From Arthrobacter sp. Leaf234 (lineage in GTDB: Bacteria > Actinomycetota > Actinomycetes > Actinomycetales > Micrococcaceae): a DNA stretch of 64,000 nucleotides. How positions within the stretch are numbered: the first letter of the stretch is position 1; every line of letters begins with the position of its first letter. A model generated the notes under the pieces. It was not told the origin of the DNA. It saw only the letters and a list, made by a program, of their open reading frames with translations, and searched no databases. The translations under genes were made by a program, and so were the position numbers. The stretch covers positions 726,797 to 790,796 of the forward strand of contig NZ_LMLU01000001.1 of assembly GCF_001422665.1 (NCBI RefSeq), in the 5' to 3' direction. Below are positions 1-8,554 of the stretch, piece after piece.

Positions 1-1234
1 CGCAGGCGATGGTCACGTCGGTGTCCCAGGGGATGTGGCGCCGCCCGAGGACAGCAGGGTGGGGGTTGGCGTAGTAGGTGGGGATGTCGAGGGCCGCTAC
101 GGTCGCGAAGTCCCGGACGCCGCCGTCGGTGATGATGGCCGCGGCTCCACGGACCTGTGCGCGGAGGGCGAGGATGTCGCCGATGGTTCCGGTTCCCTTC
201 TCCCCGCGCGCCTCCATGACGAGGATCTCGCCCGCGCCGACCGAGTCGACGGCCCGCTTCTGCGCGTTGAATCCGCCGCCATGGGCGGCGAACAGGTCCT
301 CGCGGTTGGGGACGTAGCGCAGGGTGCGGGCGAGGCCGACGACGCGACGGTCCGGGCGGGTGGCCTGCAGCCCGTCGATGCTCACGTTGTCCAGGCCGCG
401 CCTGCGCAGCTGGGAGGACAGGGTGGCGGTGGCGACACGCTCGAGCTTCGTCCGCAGTGCTGCGGGGAGTGCGCTGGCTGCGGGAGCGAGGCCGGCGGCT
501 TCCGCGGAACCGTAGGCCTCCTCGCGCTGGACGTCGTCGGCCTTCGGCTGCGCGCCGTAGGCGGCGAGCGGCGTGGTTCCCGCGGTGATGTGGGTGGTCA
601 GGCGCCCGGTCGCCGCCGTCCCGTCGACGGTGGAGACCTCGACCTCGACGACGTCGCCCGGCACGGCGACGGAGGCACCGGCGGGAGTGCCGGTGAGGAT
701 GATGTCACCCCTCTCGAGCGTCAGCAGCTGGGAGAGATCGGCGATGAGCCGGGCGAAGGGGAAGAGCAGGTCCGCGGTGGTGTCGTCCTGCACCACGGTG
801 CCGTTGTGCCAGGTCCTGATGCGCAGTGCCGCCGGGTCCACGTCGCCCGCCCGAAGCAGGCCGGGCCCCACCGGGGTGAAGCCGTCGCCACCCTTGGACC
901 GGAGGTTCGAGCCCTTGTCCGCGTAGCGCAGGTCGTACACGCCCAGGTCGTTGCCCGCCGTCACCCACTCCACATGGCTCCACGCGTCGGCAGGGCCGAC
1001 GCGGCGCGCCGCGGTCCCGATCACGAGGGCGATCTCGCCCTCGAACGCGAGCAGCTCGCACCCGGCGGGGCGTTCCACCCCGGCGCCCGTCATGGCCAGG
1101 GAGGAGGAGGGCTTGAGGAAGTAGGAGGGCTGCTCCGGCGTGCGGCCGCGCTGGGCGGCCCGGCTGGGGTAGTTGATGTGCACGGCGATCACCTTGCCGG
1201 CTGCGCGCATCAGGTCCTCGGATACCAGGTCCAT
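1..1234 (-). CDS. FAH-family hydrolase fused to RraA-like aldolase (partial at window edge)
   Basis: Reading leftward from ATG at 1234 (GAGGGAG Shine-Dalgarno, SD, just upstream), the frame is open to base 1, so the C-terminus lies outside the window. Residues about 50-230 are a fumarylacetoacetate hydrolase fold, with the acidic FEGEIALVIG segment expected to hold the metal ligands and LTGTPAG near the end. Residues about 255 onward are an RraA/HMG-aldolase fold, with GTGTIGDILALRAQ and ITDGGVRD. FAH enzymes hydrolyse, decarboxylate or isomerise acylpyruvates; RraA-type aldolases split 4-hydroxy-4-methyl- or 4-carboxy-4-hydroxy-2-oxoadipate. One chain could therefore do two late steps of aromatic ring-cleavage catabolism. 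That is inference, supported by the divergent hydroxybenzoate hydroxylase. The exact substrates are unknown. Confidence 0.85.
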   Translation of the reverse strand, partial: MDLVSEDLMRAAGKVIAVHINYPSRAAQRGRTPEQPSYFLKPSSSLAMTGAGVERPAGCELLAFEGEIALVIGTAARRVGPADAWSHVEWVTAGNDLGVYDLRYADKGSNLRSKGGDGFTPVGPGLLRAGDVDPAALRIRTWHNGTVVQDDTTADLLFPFARLIADLSQLLTLERGDIILTGTPAGASVAVPGDVVEVEVSTVDGTAATGRLTTHITAGTTPLAAYGAQPKADDVQREEAYGSAEAAGLAPAASALPAALRTKLERVATATLSSQLRRRGLDNVSIDGLQATRPDRRVVGLARTLRYVPNREDLFAAHGGGFNAQKRAVDSVGAGEILVMEARGEKGTGTIGDILALRAQVRGAAAIITDGGVRDFATVAALDIPTYYANPHPAVLGRRHIPWDTDVTIAC

Positions 1235-1267
1235 GCCCTACTCCCTCGTCGACGATCGGATATGAAA

Positions 1268-1277
1268 TCGTATACGA
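1268..1277. promoter_or_regulatory. Perfect palindrome TCGTATACGA upstream of the FAH-RraA gene
   Basis: This 10-bp perfect palindrome lies 34 bp before the leftward FAH-RraA start, in the divergent region. Its form resembles operators of FCD-type GntR regulators. No GntR gene is adjacent, so the cognate regulator is unknown. Confidence 0.4.
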
Positions 1278-1478
1278 ACGTTAGGGCTGTGACCGGGGGC
1301 ACGTCAAGCCCGGATCGACGGGCCGGCGCTCAGGTCGTCGACATGCCCTTGACGTCCGCCAGGGTCGCGACCAGCAGGTCCTGGAACTCCGCGTCGCGGA
1401 ATCGACGCCACGATCACGGGGGTGATTGTGCGCGCTGTCACACAGGGCTACCATCGCTGGACGAAAGAAGAACATGCC

Positions 1479-1493
1479 GTTCGATTATCGAAC
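1479..1493. promoter_or_regulatory. Probable IclR operator GTTCGATTATCGAAC
   Basis: This is a 15-bp inverted repeat with perfect 7-bp arms around one central T, ending 28 bp before the TTG start of the hydroxybenzoate monooxygenase. Its size and GTTCG...CGAAC form fit IclR-family operators, and an IclR gene is the second gene of the operon it precedes. It lies in the region shared with the divergent FAH-RraA gene. Confidence 0.6.
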
Positions 1494-1521
1494 AGAGTCG
1501 TCACGATGAAGTGAGGAACCC

Positions 1522-3438
1522 TTGCAATTCCATCATCACGGGTACGTCTCCGGCGATCCCCGCGTGCACCCTGCGGCAGGTGCCGGCATCGATCGTCCCG
1601 AGGATCTGCCGGACGAGGTCGACGTCCTCATCATCGGAACCGGTCCCGCGGGCATGATCACGGCGGCGCAGCTCTCCCAGTTCCCCGGGATCACCACGCG
1701 CATCGTCGAGCGCCGTCCGGCTCGGCTCGCCATCGGCCAGGCGGACGGCATCCAGGCCCGTAGCGTGGAGACCTTCCAGGCGTTCGGGTTCGCGCAGCGC
1801 ATCACGGACGAGGCCTACCGGATCGTGGAGATGGCCTTCTGGAAGCCCGACCCCGAGGACTCCACGCGCATCATCCGCACGGCCCGTCCCGAGGACGATC
1901 CGGCCGGTATCAGCGAATTCCCCCATCTGATCGTGAACCAGGCGCGTGTGCTCGACTACTTCGCCGAGTTCATGAGGAACGCGCCCACCCGCCTGGAGCC
2001 GGACTACGGTTTCGAGTTCGTGGGCCTCGACGTCGACGACGATCGGGAGTACCCGGTGGAGGTCACCCTCCTCCGAACGGCCGGTGCGGGCGAGGGCTCC
2101 ACCCGCAGGGTACGGGCCAAGTACGTGGTGGGGTCCGACGGCGCCCGCAGCAGGGTCCGCGCAGCGATCGGCTGCACCCTCGCCGGGGACAGGGCGAACC
2201 ATGCGTGGGGTGTCATGGACGCCGTCGCCGTCACCGACTTCCCCGACATCCGCCGCAAGTGCGCCATCCAGTCCGGCGAGGGTGGCAGCATCCTGCTGAT
2301 CCCGCGCGAGGGAGGCCACCTCTTCCGGATGTACGTGGATCTCGGCGAGACCGGACCGGAGGACGACGGCGCCGTCCGTCGCACGACGATCGACCAGATC
2401 ATCGGCAAGGCCAATGCCATCCTGAGCCCCTACACGCTCGATGTCCGGGACGTGCCCTGGCACAGCGTCTACGAAGTGGGTCATCGCCTCACCGACAGGT
2501 TCGACGATGTCCTCCCGGAGGACCGCGGGAGGCGCACTCCGCGGGTCTTCATCACCGGAGATGCCTGCCACACCCACAGCGCCAAGGCCGGCCAGGGCAT
2601 GAACGTCTCGATGCAGGACGGGTTCAACATCGGCTGGAAGCTGGGCCACGTGCTGGAGGGCCGGAGTCCCGAGGAGCTGCTCGCGACCTACTCCGCCGAG
2701 CGCCAGGTCGTCGCGCAGAACCTCATCGACTTCGACAAGCAATGGTCCACCCTCATGGCGAAGCGGCCCGAGGACTTCGCGAGCCCATCGGAACTGGAGG
2801 ACTTCTACGTCCGCACCGCCGAGTTCCCGGCGGGCTTCATGACGCAGTACCAGCCGTCCCTGCTCGTCGCCGGGGACCAGCACCAGGGCCTCGCCGAGGG
2901 CTTCCCGATCGGCAAGCGCTTCAAGTCCGCCCCGGTGGTCCGCGTCTGCGACGGCGTCCCGACCCACCTCGGCCATCACGCCACGGCGGACGGCCGGTGG
3001 CGCATCTACGTCTTCGCCGACCCTGCCGAGGCCGGTGCCGCGTCAGGCGTGTCCGCCCTCGCGGACTGGCTCGGTTCCGCGGCAGATTCCCCGCTCGCCG
3101 CAACACCCGAAGGCCTCGACGGTGATGCCTGGTTCGATGTGAAGGTCGTCTACCAGCAGGCCCACACGCAGGTGGACATCGGCCGGGTCCCGGTGATGTT
3201 CAAGCCCTCCGTCGGGCCGTTCGGCCTGACCGACTACGAGAAGGTGTACGCCACCGACCCCGGTGCCGACATCTTCGAGGAGCGCGGGCTGCACCGGGGC
3301 GGCGTCGTCGTGGTCGTCCGCCCGGACCAGTACGTGGCGAACGTCCTGCCCCTGGCCGATACCGGCGGGCTCGCCGCGTTCTTCGCCCCGCTGCTGGCGG
3401 CCGCCCCGAGGGTGCAGCGCGGCCGGGCGTTCGCCTGA
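1522..3438 (+). CDS. mobA: 3-hydroxybenzoate 4-monooxygenase-like FAD hydroxylase
   Basis: This 638-residue flavoprotein should hydroxylate 3-hydroxybenzoate to protocatechuate using NADPH and O2. It carries the FAD-binding GTGPAG at residues 39-44, a GSDGARS motif, and the GDACHTHSAKAGQGMN flavin motif near residue 350, followed by a thioredoxin-like C-terminal domain of the phenol hydroxylase group. From memory, the sequence follows Comamonas MobA along its whole length (MQFH start, FWKPDP, RLEPDY, VVVRPDQYVA), and the length matches (about 639). The start is TTG at 1522 with GAGG five bases upstream. It forms an operon with the IclR gene one base downstream. A related meta-substituted phenol substrate is possible. 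Confidence 0.85.
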   Translation: MQFHHHGYVSGDPRVHPAAGAGIDRPEDLPDEVDVLIIGTGPAGMITAAQLSQFPGITTRIVERRPARLAIGQADGIQARSVETFQAFGFAQRITDEAYRIVEMAFWKPDPEDSTRIIRTARPEDDPAGISEFPHLIVNQARVLDYFAEFMRNAPTRLEPDYGFEFVGLDVDDDREYPVEVTLLRTAGAGEGSTRRVRAKYVVGSDGARSRVRAAIGCTLAGDRANHAWGVMDAVAVTDFPDIRRKCAIQSGEGGSILLIPREGGHLFRMYVDLGETGPEDDGAVRRTTIDQIIGKANAILSPYTLDVRDVPWHSVYEVGHRLTDRFDDVLPEDRGRRTPRVFITGDACHTHSAKAGQGMNVSMQDGFNIGWKLGHVLEGRSPEELLATYSAERQVVAQNLIDFDKQWSTLMAKRPEDFASPSELEDFYVRTAEFPAGFMTQYQPSLLVAGDQHQGLAEGFPIGKRFKSAPVVRVCDGVPTHLGHHATADGRWRIYVFADPAEAGAASGVSALADWLGSAADSPLAATPEGLDGDAWFDVKVVYQQAHTQVDIGRVPVMFKPSVGPFGLTDYEKVYATDPGADIFEERGLHRGGVVVVVRPDQYVANVLPLADTGGLAAFFAPLLAAAPRVQRGRAFA

Positions 3439-3439
3439 C

Positions 3440-4162
3440 ATGAGCACCGCGGACACCGCGCGGGCGGCCACCTCCGCCCCCGCCTCGCAGACCCTCTCCC
3501 GCGGCATCCGCGCGCTGGAGATCCTGGCCGACGCGCCGGACGGCAGGACCACCGCACAGGTCTCCGCGGAGCTGGGGGTGCACCGTTCCATCGCCTACCG
3601 GATCCTCCGCACGCTGGAGGAGCATTCCCTCGTCATCCGGGACGCGGGCGGGCGGTTCCTGGCCGGTCCCGGTCTCGCGAACCTCGCCCGGGGGGTGGCG
3701 CCGCGGCTGCAGACGGCCGCGCTGCCGGAGCTCACCACCCTGGCGGCGGACCTGCGGATGACGGCGTTCGTCGCCGTGTGGGACCGCAGCCACTGCGTCA
3801 CGCTGGTCGCCGTCGAACCGCCCCACGGGGAGGGGACGATCGTGCAGCGGCCCGGCTCGCGCCATCGGTTCGACGCCGGTGCGCCGGGCATCGCCATCCA
3901 GTCGGCCCTGACCGAGGCGGAGTGGGACCACCTCGCCCCCGGTCAGCCGTACCGCGAGGAGTCGCGCGCGGCGGCGGTCACGGGGTTCGCGGTGAGCCAT
4001 GACGAAGTCATCCCCGGGGTCAGTTCCATCGCTGCCCCCATCCTGGTCCGGGGGCAGTTGCCCGCCGCGATCGCCGTCGTCTACGTCCGTAGCGACTCGT
4101 CCGTCGAGGATCTCGGAGCGCGGGTGGCACAGGCTGCCCGTGCCGTCGGGGCGCTCCTCTGA
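3440..4162 (+). CDS. IclR-family transcriptional regulator
   Basis: This 240-residue protein has an N-terminal winged helix at about residues 20-75 (RGIRALEILADAPDG, HRSIAYRILRTLEE) and a C-terminal IclR effector domain. ATG at 3440 follows the monooxygenase stop by one base, so the two are co-translated. IclR proteins of this kind often control aromatic acid operons in response to the substrate or a ring-cleavage intermediate. The palindrome at 1479-1493 is the obvious candidate binding site, which would give autoregulation and possibly control of the divergent FAH-RraA gene. Effector identity cannot be read from the sequence. Confidence 0.9.
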   Translation: MSTADTARAATSAPASQTLSRGIRALEILADAPDGRTTAQVSAELGVHRSIAYRILRTLEEHSLVIRDAGGRFLAGPGLANLARGVAPRLQTAALPELTTLAADLRMTAFVAVWDRSHCVTLVAVEPPHGEGTIVQRPGSRHRFDAGAPGIAIQSALTEAEWDHLAPGQPYREESRAAAVTGFAVSHDEVIPGVSSIAAPILVRGQLPAAIAVVYVRSDSSVEDLGARVAQAARAVGALL

Positions 4163-4220
4163 TCCGGGGTCCCACCGCATCCGCGTAACGCGCGTCACAG
4201 TCACGTCACTCAGAACCCAG

Positions 4221-4250
4221 CATTACCGAATGAACGATCGTTCGGTAATG
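4221..4250. promoter_or_regulatory. Nested palindromic operator and promoter of the MFS-paaK operon
   Basis: The 10-bp arms CATTACCGAA (4221-4230) and TTCGGTAATG (4241-4250) are perfectly complementary, and the inner palindrome AACGATCGTT (4233-4242) lies between them, slightly off centre. A possible -35 TTACCG (4223) and -10 TAATGT (4246) are 17 bp apart inside the repeat, so a bound repressor would block RNA polymerase. The ACCGAACG...CGTTCGGT style resembles TetR/PaaR sites that control phenylacetate genes in actinobacteria. No TetR gene is adjacent. Confidence 0.6.
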
Positions 4251-4341
4251 TGTGGGGCACCGACCACCGGCCGAGCTCCCGCTCCCGGGCCGGCGCCGCA
4301 CGAACACCCGCACCACACACCGGAAGACGAAGGAGTTTTTC

Positions 4342-5706
4342 ATGGCACTGGCACCAGAGCGGCCGCAGTCGGGCACCGACGCCCGCATGAGCTCGCAGGA
4401 CCGCAGGGTCCTCGCCGGCACGATGGTCGGCACCACGATCGAGTGGTACGACTTCTTCATCTTCGCGCAGGCCGCGGGCATCGTCTTCGCGACCCTCTAC
4501 TTCGGCCCGCTCGAAGGCGAGAGCCCCGGACTCGCGCAGCTCGTCGCCTGGGCCACCATCGGCATCAGCTTCTTCTTCCGTCCGCTCGGTGCTGTCGTCG
4601 CCGGTCGGCTCGGGGACAAGATCGGCCGCAAGGCGATGCTGGTGTTCACCCTCGTCATGATGGGCGGTGCCACCGCCCTCATCGGGTTGCTGCCCACGTA
4701 CGCGCAGATCGGCATCTGGGCTCCGATCCTGCTGATGCTCCTGCGCATCCTGCAGGGCTTCTCGGCCGGTGGCGAATGGGGTGGCGCGGCCCTCATGGCG
4801 GTGGAGCACGCACCCGTGCACAAGCGTGGCTTCTGGGGCGCGTACCCGCAGATCGGCGTTCCCGTCGGGATGATCCTGGCGACCTTCGTGCTGTTCATGC
4901 TCCGTACCTCCCTGTCCCCCGAGGACTTCCTCGCGTGGGGCTGGCGCATCCCGTTCCTGCTGTCCGTTGTCCTGATCGTGGTGGGGTACTTCATCCGGTC
5001 CGCCGTCGCCGAGAGCCCCGTCTTCAAGCGCATGATCGAACGCAAGCGCGAGACGGCGACACCCCTGCGGAATCTGCTGCAGACCAACAAGAAGCAGGTC
5101 GTCCTCGCCGCGGTGATCTTCATCGGCAACAACGCCGCCGGCTACCTCGTCATCGCGTTCCTGTCCTCCTACGCCCAGCGCGTCCTCGGGATGCCCGCCG
5201 CGCCGGTCCTCCTCGCGACGCTCCTGGCAGCCTTCGGCTGGCTCATCTTCACCCTGTACGGCGGCATCCTGTCCGACCGCATCGGACGCGTCCGCACCTT
5301 CCAGATCGGCTACGGGCTCATCTTCGTCTGGATGATCCCGCTGTTCCTGCTCATCGACACCCGCAACATCTGGGCCTACGGGATCGGCATCTTCGTCCTC
5401 ACCATCGGCCTCGGCCTGTCCTACGGGCCCATGTCCGCGATGTACGCCGAGATGTTCCCCGCCAACGTCCGGTACTCGGGCATCGGGATCGGCTACGCCC
5501 TCGGGGCGATCCTCGGTGGGGCGTTCGCGCCGCTGATCGCGGAAGCGCTCCTGCGGGAGACCCAGTGGTCGGGTTCCATCAGCCTGTACATCATGGCGCT
5601 CTGCATCATCTCCTTCGTCGGCGTGACGCTCGTGAAGGAGACGAAGGGCGCCCCGCTCGAGGCCGGCGAGGAACAGATCGCCGACCGCGCCGCCGACCGC
5701 GGCTAG
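4342..5706 (+). CDS. MFS metabolite:H+ symporter (MHS family) for an aromatic acid
   Basis: This is a 454-residue, 12-helix transporter. The first helix holds GTTIEWYDFFIF, and the loop 2-3 signature is GRLGDKIGRK; both are typical of the MHS group (ShiA/ProP/KgtP type), which import organic acids with protons. ATG at 4342 follows AGGAG by six bases, while upstream in-frame starts have no SD. It sits 60 bp before the PaaK-type ligase and shares its operator-controlled promoter. Uptake of phenylacetate or a related aromatic acid is therefore the best guess; substrate is inferred from context only. Confidence 0.8.
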   Translation: MALAPERPQSGTDARMSSQDRRVLAGTMVGTTIEWYDFFIFAQAAGIVFATLYFGPLEGESPGLAQLVAWATIGISFFFRPLGAVVAGRLGDKIGRKAMLVFTLVMMGGATALIGLLPTYAQIGIWAPILLMLLRILQGFSAGGEWGGAALMAVEHAPVHKRGFWGAYPQIGVPVGMILATFVLFMLRTSLSPEDFLAWGWRIPFLLSVVLIVVGYFIRSAVAESPVFKRMIERKRETATPLRNLLQTNKKQVVLAAVIFIGNNAAGYLVIAFLSSYAQRVLGMPAAPVLLATLLAAFGWLIFTLYGGILSDRIGRVRTFQIGYGLIFVWMIPLFLLIDTRNIWAYGIGIFVLTIGLGLSYGPMSAMYAEMFPANVRYSGIGIGYALGAILGGAFAPLIAEALLRETQWSGSISLYIMALCIISFVGVTLVKETKGAPLEAGEEQIADRAADRG

Positions 5707-5766
5707 CCGGCCGTCCCCGACAGGCCGGCGCCCGCGTCCACCACCACCACACTGCTGAGGAGCACC

Positions 5767-7098
5767 ATGCACACCACCACCCTGCAGGCCTCGGCGGCCG
5801 ACCCCTCGACGCTCGACGTCGAGGAGACATGGACGCGCGACCAGGTGGAGTCGGTGCAGCTCGAGCGGCTGCAGTGGACCCTGCGTCACGCCTACGAGAA
5901 CGTCCCGCTCTACCGGCGCAAGTTCGACGACGCCGGAGTGCATCCCGACGACCTGCGGTCCCTCGCCGATCTGGCCCTGTTCCCCTTCACCACGAAGGAG
6001 GACCTCCGGAGCGTCTATCCGTTCGGCATGTTCGCCGTTCCGCAGGCACAGGTGGCGCGGGTGCATGCGTCATCGGGCACGACGGGGCAGCCCACCGTCG
6101 TCGGCTACACCGCCGGTGACCTGGACCGGTGGGCATCCCTGGTGGCGCGGTCGCTCCGGGCCTCGGGCGTGAAGGCCGGCTGGAAGGTGCACAACGCGTA
6201 CGGCTACGGACTGTTCACCGGGGGGCTCGGCGCCCACGCGGGTGCCGAGCGCCTCGGCTGCACGGTCATCCCGATCTCCGGCGGGCAGACCGAACGCCAG
6301 GTGCAGCTCATCAGGGACTTCGAGCCGGACGCCATCCTGGCGACTCCCACCTATCTGCTGACCATCCTCGACGCCATGGCGGCGGCCGGGACGGATCCGC
6401 GGTCGACCTCCCTGAAGACCGCCGTGCTCGGGGCGGAACCCTGGACCGAGGGCATGCGCCAGGAACTCGAGGGCCGCATGGGCTTCGACGCGTGCGACAT
6501 CTACGGGTTGTCCGAGGTCATGGGCCCGGGGGTGGCGGGGGAGTGCGTGGAGTCCAAGGACGGCTCGCACGTCTGGGAGGACCACTTCCGGCCGGAGATC
6601 ATCGATCCCTTCACGGAGAAGGTGCTCGACGACGGCTCGTCCGGCGAGCTCGTGTTCACCTCGCTCACCAAGGAGGCCCTGCCGATCATCCGCTACCGGA
6701 CGCACGACCTCACGCGGCTGCTGCCGGGTACGGCCCGCCCGGGGATGCGGCGGATGGAGCGCATCACGGGCCGGAGCGACGACATGGTGATCGTGCGCGG
6801 GGTCAATCTGTTCCCCACGCAGGTCGAGGAACTCGCCCTTGCCATCCCGGCGCTCAGCCCGCACTTCCAGCTGGAACTCACCCGGCCCGAGGGCCAGCGG
6901 ATGGACCAGCTCACCATCAACATCGAGGTGCGCGAGGGCGTCTCGGCGAGCGACGGCGCCGCCGCCGCACAGGAACTGCAGCACCGCATCAAGACCCACA
7001 TCGGTTCCACGTGTTCGGTCCGGATCGTCGAGCAGGGCTCGCTGGTCCGCTCGAGCGGCAAACTTCGGCGCATCTACGACCTGCGTCCGCGAGGCTGA
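5767..7098 (+). CDS. paaK: Phenylacetate-CoA ligase
   Basis: This 443-residue adenylate-forming enzyme activates phenylacetate, or a close aryl acid, to its CoA thioester with ATP. It carries the phosphate-binding loop SSGTTGQPTVVGYT, the YGYGLFTGGLGAHAGAERLG block, DIYGLSEVMGPGV, and the C-terminal hinge ITGRSDDMVIVRGVN that PaaK proteins conserve. Length is normal for the family. ATG at 5767 follows a CTGAGGAG SD by four bases. The usual paaABCDE epoxidase genes are not in the window, so the CoA product must be handled by enzymes encoded elsewhere. Expression probably follows the 4221-4250 operator. Confidence 0.9.
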   Translation: MHTTTLQASAADPSTLDVEETWTRDQVESVQLERLQWTLRHAYENVPLYRRKFDDAGVHPDDLRSLADLALFPFTTKEDLRSVYPFGMFAVPQAQVARVHASSGTTGQPTVVGYTAGDLDRWASLVARSLRASGVKAGWKVHNAYGYGLFTGGLGAHAGAERLGCTVIPISGGQTERQVQLIRDFEPDAILATPTYLLTILDAMAAAGTDPRSTSLKTAVLGAEPWTEGMRQELEGRMGFDACDIYGLSEVMGPGVAGECVESKDGSHVWEDHFRPEIIDPFTEKVLDDGSSGELVFTSLTKEALPIIRYRTHDLTRLLPGTARPGMRRMERITGRSDDMVIVRGVNLFPTQVEELALAIPALSPHFQLELTRPEGQRMDQLTINIEVREGVSASDGAAAAQELQHRIKTHIGSTCSVRIVEQGSLVRSSGKLRRIYDLRPRG

Positions 7099-7116
7099 CT
7101 GGCGGTCCGGCGGGCC

Positions 7117-7329
7117 TCACCTCGAGCTGCCGATCGGGCAGCTCAGGGCGATCGGCGGAAGGGTGCCGGTCGGCTGCAGGTCGACCCGCCGGACGTCGCA
7201 GGTGCCGCAGCGCACATAGTGCACCCGTCCCTCCGACGTCGGGTGCACCGACTCGGTCGCCCAGGCGTGCTCGTGGTGCAGGTGCACCGGGTCGGGGCGG
7301 GTGGTGTCCTGGCGCGGGGTGGGTCTCAT
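7117..7329 (-). CDS. Small conserved hypothetical protein with CxxC
   Basis: A 70-residue protein with the core HEHAWATESVHPTSEGRV followed by YVRCGTCDVRRVDL. The single CxxC pair and the small size suggest a metal-binding or nucleic-acid-associated protein, but no function is known to me. ATG at 7329 is preceded by TGAGGAC almost abutting the start; a TTG at 7365 would overlap the rightward gene and is less likely. It converges on paaK with an 18-bp gap, and an 8-bp stem at 7124-7144 inside its 3' end may act as terminator for paaK. Confidence 0.55.
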   Translation of the reverse strand: MRPTPRQDTTRPDPVHLHHEHAWATESVHPTSEGRVHYVRCGTCDVRRVDLQPTGTLPPIALSCPIGSSR

Positions 7330-7354
7330 GTCCTCAGGGTGGTGTAATGCCCTT

Positions 7355-7879
7355 ATGCATCTCAACCCTTACGGTGAATACGCGGTCCTCCTCGCGGCAT
7401 CACTCGCGGACGACTGGCCGTCGGATCGGGCGGGCATCATCTCCAGGACGCGCGAGTTCGGCATGACCATGGCCTTCCCCTCCGCACGCGACGACCACCC
7501 GTCGGTGCGCGGCGTGATCGACGAGTGGCTGGCCGTCGTCGATGCCGATTCGGACGATACCCGGGCTGCGCTGCTGAACCACGTGATGGCCGCAGTGGCC
7601 GCATATCCGCGCCTGACCGACCACGACGGCGAGGGCTGGCACCTGCACTACCGGGACGAGGGCCAGGCCCTGCCGAGCGTGCTGCGGGCCGTGATCGGGG
7701 TCGGTACATCGCTGCACCTCGTCACCCGGGGCATGCACCGGCTGGGTCGCTGCGCGGGGGACCCGTGCTCGCGCGTCGTCGTCGACACGACGCGGAACGG
7801 CCGGCAACGGTACTGCTCCGTCCGGTGCGCCAACCGGGCAGCAGTGCGTCGGCACCGGAACCGCGTCCCGGGTCGATGA
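7355..7879 (+). CDS. CGNR zinc-finger (ABATE-type) protein
   Basis: This 174-residue protein has an N-terminal stress-sensing ABATE-like domain and a C-terminal zinc finger with CAGDPC (133-138) and CSVRC (154-158), followed by ANRAAVRRHR, a variant of the family CGNR signature. Such proteins are regarded as putative DNA-binding regulators, unverified in most species. ATG at 7355 lies only a few bases after a possible -10 TAATGC, so the mRNA may be leaderless. It is divergent from the small CxxC gene and overlaps that gene's alternative TTG start. It was preferred over a longer frame beginning at 7301 because the family motif LNPYGEYAVLLAASL begins immediately after this ATG. Confidence 0.8.
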   Translation: MHLNPYGEYAVLLAASLADDWPSDRAGIISRTREFGMTMAFPSARDDHPSVRGVIDEWLAVVDADSDDTRAALLNHVMAAVAAYPRLTDHDGEGWHLHYRDEGQALPSVLRAVIGVGTSLHLVTRGMHRLGRCAGDPCSRVVVDTTRNGRQRYCSVRCANRAAVRRHRNRVPGR

Positions 7880-8012
7880 CCGCCGGAGCCCGGACCCCGC
7901 CCTGACGTGGTCCTGGCCGGAGCGGTGACCACCCTGGCCCTGGTGCCCCCACTCGTCCGCCCGCTCCCTCCGAGGGCCGGGTGGGAGTCCTGCCGTCGGG
8001 CGTCGAGGGGCC

Positions 8013-8447
8013 TCAGTCGAGGCAGAACTCGTTGCCCTCCACGTCCTGCATGACGAGGCACGCCTCGTCCTCGTCGTCCGCCGGCAGGAGGTGCAGCCGG
8101 CGCGCGCCCAGCGGAACCAGCCGGGCTGCCTCGGCCTCCAGTGCGGCGACACGTTCGTCGCCGCGCAGCCCTGTCCCGACGCGCACGTCCAGATGCATCC
8201 GGTTCTTCACCGACTTCGGCTCGGGTACCCGCTGGAAGAAGAGGCGGGGTCCGATCCCGTCCGGGTCCTGGCAGGCCGACATCGAGCCCCGTCGATCCTC
8301 GGGCAGGGAGGCATCGAAGGCCTCCCAGGAAACGAAGCCCGGCGGCACGGGCGGGTCCACATACCCGAGGGCGGCCTTCCAGAACGCCGAGACGGCGCGC
8401 GGATCGGCGCAGTCGAAGGTCACCTGTACCTGCTTCACGTCAGCCAT
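8013..8447 (-). CDS. VOC (glyoxalase/bleomycin-resistance fold) protein
   Basis: A 144-residue VOC-fold protein: VQVTFDCADPRAVSAFWKAALGY at the start, FFQRVPEPKSVKNRMHLDVRV in the middle, and a C-terminal VMQDVEGNEFCLD. These are the beta-alpha-beta-beta-beta modules with His and Glu positions expected for a metal site. Members range from lyases and dioxygenases to drug-binding proteins, so the reaction is unknown. The start at 8447 has TACGCT as a -10 exactly six bases upstream and no SD, which indicates a leaderless mRNA. That rejects an upstream in-frame ATG at 8525. Confidence 0.8.
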   Translation of the reverse strand: MADVKQVQVTFDCADPRAVSAFWKAALGYVDPPVPPGFVSWEAFDASLPEDRRGSMSACQDPDGIGPRLFFQRVPEPKSVKNRMHLDVRVGTGLRGDERVAALEAEAARLVPLGARRLHLLPADDEDEACLVMQDVEGNEFCLD

Positions 8448-8554
8448 CGCACCAGCGTAGGAGCGCGGTGGAGGTGTGTCGACAGGGGTGGGTGGCCCGG
8501 CCGGCATCGCGTGCCGCACCGGCACCGCATCGTGGCCCTGGCCGTCACCCTCCG

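Noticed and set aside
35-1657. Long rightward frame (540 codons) across the FAH-RraA region
   Set aside because: It is antisense to the leftward FAH-RraA gene, has no family motifs and ends inside the monooxygenase gene.
4210-6066. Leftward frame of 618 codons opposite the MFS-paaK operon
   Set aside because: Acidic, Gly/Asp/Gln-rich antisense translation without domains; the forward genes carry clear motifs.
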